6,671 bases of DNA from an uncultured Myxococcales bacterium. Its GTDB lineage: Bacteria > Myxococcota_A > UBA9042. Within the stretch, counting starts at the first letter, position 1. The number at the start of each line of letters is the position of its first letter. Location of the stretch: assembly GCA_937915965.1 (NCBI GenBank), contig CALGHC010000383.1, forward strand, positions 1 through 6,671. Reading direction: 5' to 3'. Made by a program: the position numbers and the translations under genes. The notes below the pieces were generated by a model. That model did no database searches, was not told the DNA's origin, and saw nothing but the letters and a program-made list of their open reading frames with translations. Below are positions 1 to 4,600 of the stretch, in pieces.

Positions 1-654
1 GCCGGCGGCATCGACATCGTCAAGGACGACCACGGCCTCGCCAACCAGCCCTTCGCCACCTTCGCCAGCCGCGTCGAGCTCTGCGCGCCAGCCGTGCGCG
101 AGGGCGCCGAGATCGCCGGCCGACCGATCCTCTACGCCCCCAACGTCACCGCCCCCGCCGGCGAGCTGATCGACCGCGCGCGCCTCGCCAAGGACCACGG
201 CGCCGGCGCGCTGCTCGTCTGCCCCGGCCTGGTCGGCCTCGACTCGATGCGGGCCCTGGCCGACGACCAGACGATCGGCCTGCCGATCCTCGCTCACCCC
301 GCCTTCCTCGGCAGCTTCGTGACCAGCGACGACAACGGCATCGGCCACGCCGTGATCTTCGGCCAGCTGATGCGCCTCGCCGGCGCCGACGCGACCATCT
401 ACCCGCACGCCGGAGGACGCTTTGGCTTCTCGCAGCAGCAGTGCCGCGACATCGTGCGCGGCTGCGAGGTCGAGATGGGCGCGCTCAAGCCCATCTGGCC
501 AACCCCCGGTGGCGGCATGCAGCTGCAGCGCGTGCCCGAGTTGATCGAGTTCTACGGCCCCGAGGTGATCTTCCTCGTCGGTGGCGATCTGGTGGCGCAG
601 GGCCCGGACATCGAGGCGAACTGCCGGTCGTTTGTCGGGATGGTCGGCGGCTGA
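1..654 (+). CDS. RuBisCO-like protein (type IV), C-terminal part; 5' end outside window
   Basis: The frame is open from base 1 and ends at TGA 652-654, giving 217 visible residues. The GTG at 94 is internal, because conserved sequence lies upstream of it. The fold family is recognised from the RuBisCO large-subunit motif order. IVKDDHGLANQPF (residues 6-18) matches the loop with the carbamylated lysine and metal ligands. LAHPAF (97-102) holds a histidine like His294. YPHAGGRFGF (134-143) matches the His327/loop-6 region. PGGGM (169-173) and LVGGDL (192-197) match the glycine-rich phosphate-binding loops. Against true RuBisCO (spinach numbering), Glu204 is His11 here, and Lys334, needed for carboxylation, is Phe143. 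It should therefore not fix CO2. Known members of this family act as enolases or isomerases in methionine salvage, or as decarboxylases or hydrolases in apionate breakdown. I cannot assign a subgroup from half a protein. It is probably cytoplasmic and homodimeric. Family membership is confident; the reaction is unknown. Confidence 0.9.
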   Translation, partial: AGGIDIVKDDHGLANQPFATFASRVELCAPAVREGAEIAGRPILYAPNVTAPAGELIDRARLAKDHGAGALLVCPGLVGLDSMRALADDQTIGLPILAHPAFLGSFVTSDDNGIGHAVIFGQLMRLAGADATIYPHAGGRFGFSQQQCRDIVRGCEVEMGALKPIWPTPGGGMQLQRVPELIEFYGPEVIFLVGGDLVAQGPDIEANCRSFVGMVGG

Positions 655-687
655 GGGCGCCGCCTCAGGCAGCGCCTGCGCAGGCGC
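651..687 (+). terminator. Two inverted repeats at the RLP stop codon; possible weak terminator
   Basis: CTGAGG (651-656) and CCTCAG (663-668) form a 6-bp stem with a 6-base loop that includes the stop codon. GCGCCTGCGCAGGCGC (672-687) is a perfect 16-bp palindrome that can fold as a 6-bp stem with a GCGC loop. No T-run follows, so this is not a canonical intrinsic terminator. In GC-rich DNA, short inverted repeats also arise by chance. The position right after the gene is the main argument for a role in ending the transcript or stabilising its 3' end. Confidence 0.3.
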
Positions 688-1048
688 GCTGGCGATCCAG
701 GTCTTCGATGTGCTGCCGGACTACGAGCTCCTCGTCGAGGTCAGCTGGCCCGTCCTCGACGGTGGCGCCGCCGCAACTCTACAGCTCCACCTCGCCCACC
801 CCAGCGCCGTCGACGCCGGCCTGCCGGATCTCGACGGCGACGGCGCCGCCGACCCTTGCTATGCATCCTGCTACGACGCCTTCTTCCTGGACCCGAAACC
901 GAACTGGGGCGATCCGTCGAGCGCCGCCGACGACCCGGTGTGGTCGAAGCTGGTCAGCGCCACTGGCGCCCTGCAGCAGATCGGCGTCCCCAAGCCCGAG
1001 GCTGGCAAGACCTATCGCGTCGGCGTCTACCGCTGGCCGGCCCCCCCC
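656..1048 (+). pseudogene. Decayed remnant of a secreted 'DLHL / PNPDWG'-type domain
   Basis: One frame here (first codon base at 656, 659 and so on) keeps strong G/C third positions and reads as plausible protein: YELLVEVSWPVLDGG, then LQLHLAHP, an Asp/Gly stretch DLDGDGAADP, then DAFFLDPKPNWGDP, and finally KTYRVGVYRW. The order resembles a beta-sandwich domain common in large secreted myxobacterial proteins (VDLHLLHP ... DGDG ... NPNPDWG ... Y.VGVHYW). There is no credible start. The only upstream ATG (581) lies inside the preceding gene and would add out-of-frame residues, and no signal peptide is present. The frame stays open to 1270 but loses coding character after the C8 run at 1041-1048. 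I read it as an internal or 3' piece of a lost gene. A short expressed protein starting at GTG 710 is possible but lacks support such as a ribosome binding site. Confidence 0.5.
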
Positions 1049-1187
1049 GAAGCCGGCGTATCCGTCGCCCGGGGTGGATGGCTGCGCGCACAAGTGCCAG
1101 CAGGTGCCCGGGAGCTGTCAGCGGGTGCCGGAGGTATCACCAAGCGCCCGGAGGTGGGGCTCGGTCGCCGCTACGGTGCTGCCAGCC
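1049..1187. other. Gap segment with no recognisable feature
   Basis: This lies between the fading coding remnant and the stop codon of the convergent giant gene. I see no RNA gene, no clear stem-loop with a T-run for the minus-strand transcript, and no convincing reading frame. If the remnant was shifted at the C8 run, the shifted frame reads PGVDGCAHKCQQVPGSC within this stretch. That is too short and isolated to assign. Confidence 0.5.
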
Positions 1188-1631
1188 TCACGGACACAGC
1201 CAGCCAATCGTCATCTTCCATTTGTAGATTGAGTACTTGTTCGCCGGCGCCGGGTTCGCGAACTCGATGAGCAGCATGGAGTAACCGTTCAGCGTGACGC
1301 CGACCGATTGGTCGAACCAACTGCGGCTGTGCGATTGCGGGTAGGCGAGCGTGACATAGCCGCCGGTGAGCCACCAAGGCAGGCAGTCGACGTACGGACG
1401 GTCCTCGCAGCCCGCCTGGCCCTGATGCAAGATGGGCGGCACGTTCGGGGCGAGGCTCGAGTGTTTGAATTCTGTGACTCCTTTGAATTCATGGATCTTC
1501 ATCGGTTCGTAGCCCACCTCGGCGCGCACCCACGCTAGCTTTTTGGCGTGCGGCAGCTGGCCCAAGAAGACCGGCACAACCTGCATCTTGCCGGCCGCCA
1601 GAGTCATCGGACTGCCCGTGTAGGTCAGCTG
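1188..1631 (-). other. C-terminal domain of the giant protein, unrecognised
   Basis: About 147 residues follow the last cysteine module. They are rich in aromatic and hydrophobic strands (MQVVPVFLGQLP, LAWVRAEVGYEP, GYVTLAYPQ, GVTLNGYSMLLIEFANP, YSIYKWKMTIGWLCP), which suggests a beta-sandwich. It has only three cysteines, two of which (CEDRPYVDC) could bridge locally. No sorting signal is obvious: there is no terminal transmembrane helix with a basic tail and no PEP or LPXTG motif. A cap, anchor or secretion-signal role is possible but not shown. The DNA around 1461-1500 is locally less GC-rich than the rest and contains a 9-bp direct repeat with EcoRI sites (1464-1472 and 1482-1490), encoding the paired EFK in HEFKGVTEFKH. 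Confidence 0.5.
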
Positions 1632-4600
1632 GCACGACAGCGGTGTCGATACGCATGTCCCCTTGGAGCAGTACTTCTCGTCGCCGCACACCGTGCCCGA
1701 TGGCAGCTGGTCGTGCATGCAGCCGCCGACTCCCCGGCAGACGTCGACCGTGCAGGGGTTGGCGTCGTCGCAGCTCGGCACGGTGGGAACGCCGGAACAG
1801 ACGCCCTGGTCGGTGCAGGTGCCGTTGCCGAGCACACAGTGGTTGTCGCCCAGCTTGCACACCGCGCCGGTCGCGGGCGTGTGGCTGCACGTCGACATGT
1901 CCGGGCTGCACAGGTCGTCGGTGCATGGGTCGCCATCCGTGCAGAAGACGGGGCCCTTCGAGCCGCCGCAGAAGCCGCCGCTGGCATAGCAGACGTCCGC
2001 CTGACACGAGCTGGGGTCCGCGCAACCCGCTGCGTGTTTGGTCAGGCAGTCGCTGCACACGGTCGCGCCCCACTGATCGCGGCGCTCGACCTGCCACTTT
2101 CCATCTGGCGCGGTCAGCAGGTAGATCTCGCGGTTGGGCCCGACCGCGATGTGTCGGGCCATCGTCGGCAGCTGCAGCTGGGTGTGGGTCCCGACGTTGA
2201 GGCGCATGTGGAAGTACAGCCAGGGGACGCCGTTGTTCATGCGCGCCATCACCCGCTGCTGGCCACGGATCACGATCGGGTCGCCGACCTCGCCGCCCAG
2301 GCCAATCGACGACCGCCGGTACCACTCGCCCTTGTCGTTGTAGCGGCGCACTCCGGTCTGCGGGTACAGGTCGAAGCCGCCGGTCGGGTCCGGGACCAGC
2401 CGGGCTACCCGTGCCAGGTCGAAAGCCGCGCGCGTGATGCCATCGTAGTTCCAGATCACCTCGCCGGTCGCCGTGCCGTCGGTCTTGACCCGCACCAGGT
2501 ACAAGGTGGTCGAGAGCGCCGTGTTGGCCGTCACCGCGGCGACCAGGGTGTCGTCGGCGAGCATTGCCATGCCGTTCATGTGCAGGCGCGAGTATTCGTT
2601 GACGTCAGCGGGTATCCAGCGGGCGTTGTGGACGAACTTCATGTCGGAGACGTTGGCGTGCGCGAAGCGAAAGCCTCGCTGTGTCGGACCTGCATGGTGC
2701 CGGACTCCGCCCAATGCCATGTAGTTCTTTCCGATCTCGAACTCCGAGAAGTTGTCGGCGGCGCTGGGCTGGCTGTATTGGAACGCCAGGAACTTGCCGT
2801 TGTCGTCGAGCCGTACGAGCGCGGGCATGGTGCTGATCTTGGTGGGGTCGGGGTCGACCCCTGCCTTGTCGCCGACGACGAAATAGCCGCCGCCCGGCCG
2901 AGCCCGGACCTTGCGCCAGCGCCGCCACGTCGGCTGCAGCACCGGCTGAGGCTGCTTCACACCCAGGGGGATTCGGTAGAAGAACGACCCCGCCGCCGCC
3001 GTGTCGGCCTGACCGACGACGATCGCCGCGCCGTCGGCGGCGATGATCATGTCGTACGGCGTGTAGCCGGCCGGCAGCGCCTTTGACCACAGCTGCGGCC
3101 CGATCTGGCAGGTGCCCAGGCCGTCGCAGGCGTCGACCGTGCATTGGTCGCCATCGCTGCAGCTCGCGTCGGCGACCGCGTTCTTGTACAGGCAGCCCAC
3201 GTACTTGTTGCAGGTGTCGACCGTGCAGTCATTGCCGTCGCTGCAGTCTTTGAGCTGGCCGCTGCACGTGCCCGCTGCGCACTTGTCGCCGGCCGTGCAC
3301 TCGTCGCCGTCGTTGCAGGGCTTGGTCTCGGGGAAGACATTCTTGCAGCCAGCGACGACGTCGCAGCTGTCGTCGGTGCAGACGTTGTCGTCGTCGCAGT
3401 CCATGGTCAGGCCCGCACAGACCCCCGATGCGCATGCGTCGGCCTCGGTGCAGACCTTGCCATCGTCGCAGGCGGCGCCCTCGAGCTTGGTGTAGACACA
3501 GCCACTGAACGAGCTGCAGGTGTCGAAGGTGCACACGCTGTTGTCGTCGCAGACCAGCGCGACGCCGTCGCAGTAGCCCTTGCTGTTGCACGCGTCGGCG
3601 CCGGTGCATGCGTCGCCGTCGTTGCACTGCGCGCCGGTGGTCGGCGTGTTCAGGCAGCCCTTGGTCTTGTCGCAGTCGTTCTTGGTGCACGCCTTGCCGT
3701 CGTCGCAGTCGCGCACCGCGCCCTTGCAGGTGCCGCCCTGGCAGGCGTCGTTGGTGGTGCAGAGATCCCCGTCAGAGCACTGCGTGCCGGCCAACGCCGT
3801 GCTCTTGCAGCCCGCGGCGATGTCGCAGACGTCGAGGGTGCAGACGTTGTCGTCGCTGCAGTCGACCGGCGGGCCGCCCTTGCAGATGCCGTTGGCGAGG
3901 CAGGCGTCGCCGCTGGTGCACGCGTTGGCGTCGCTGCACGCCTCGCCGGTCTGCGCCGCGTGGCTGCAGCCGCTGAGCTTGTCGCACTTGTCGACGGTGC
4001 ACGCCTCGCCATCGTCGCAGCCCAGAGGCGAGCCGACGCAGCCGCCGGCCACGCACGAGTCGCCGGTCGTGCATGCGTCGCCGTCGTTGCAGCCGATACC
4101 GCCCACGGCCTGGTGGCTGCAGCCGGCCACCGGGTCGCAGCCGTCGGCGGTGCAGCCGTTGTTGTCGTCGCAGCTCAGGCCGCCGCCGGGCGAGCACGCC
4201 CCCGAAGCCGCACACGCGTCGCCGGCCGTGCACGCGTTGCCGTCGTCGCACTTGCTGCCTATCTCGATGGCGTGACCGCAGCCGGCGTCGGCGTCGCAGC
4301 TGTCCTTCGAGCAGCCCAGACCGTCGTCGCAGTCGCGCGGCGAGCCGACACACTGGCCGTTGGTGCACTTCTCGTTGACGGTGCACGCGCTGCCGTCGTC
4401 ACACTTGCTGCCGGTCGCGGCCTGGGCGACGCAGCCCTGCTTGGCGTCGCAGGTGTCGTTCGTGCACGGGTTGCCGTCGTCGCAGGCGAGCACCTTGCTG
4501 CCGCTGAGGCACAGCCCCTGGAAGCAGAAGTCGCCGACGCTGCACAGATCGCCGTCGTCGCAGCCTGAAGCTTGCGACGGCAGGTAGACGCAGCCTGTGG

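Noticed and set aside
1..654. Functional CO2-fixing RuBisCO
   Set aside because: Key residues for carboxylation (loop-6 lysine and one metal ligand) are replaced.
581..1270. Intact 229-codon gene starting inside the RLP gene
   Set aside because: The first 24 codons are out-of-frame RLP sequence, no ribosome binding site is apparent, and the C-terminal part lacks coding character. It is better read as a remnant.
1464..1490. 9-bp direct repeat with two EcoRI sites as a mobile-element target duplication
   Set aside because: There is no inserted element between the copies; it encodes a short repeated EFK within an open frame.
1548..3086. Long plus-strand open frame (512 codons)
   Set aside because: It is antisense to the giant gene. 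Its translation is Ala/Val/Arg-rich, with no domain pattern, and arises from the GC-rich codons of the real frame.
3144..4568. Long plus-strand open frame (474 codons) with repetitive Ala/Val translation
   Set aside because: It is the mirror of the cysteine-repeat array; its apparent periodicity is inherited from the modules on the other strand.
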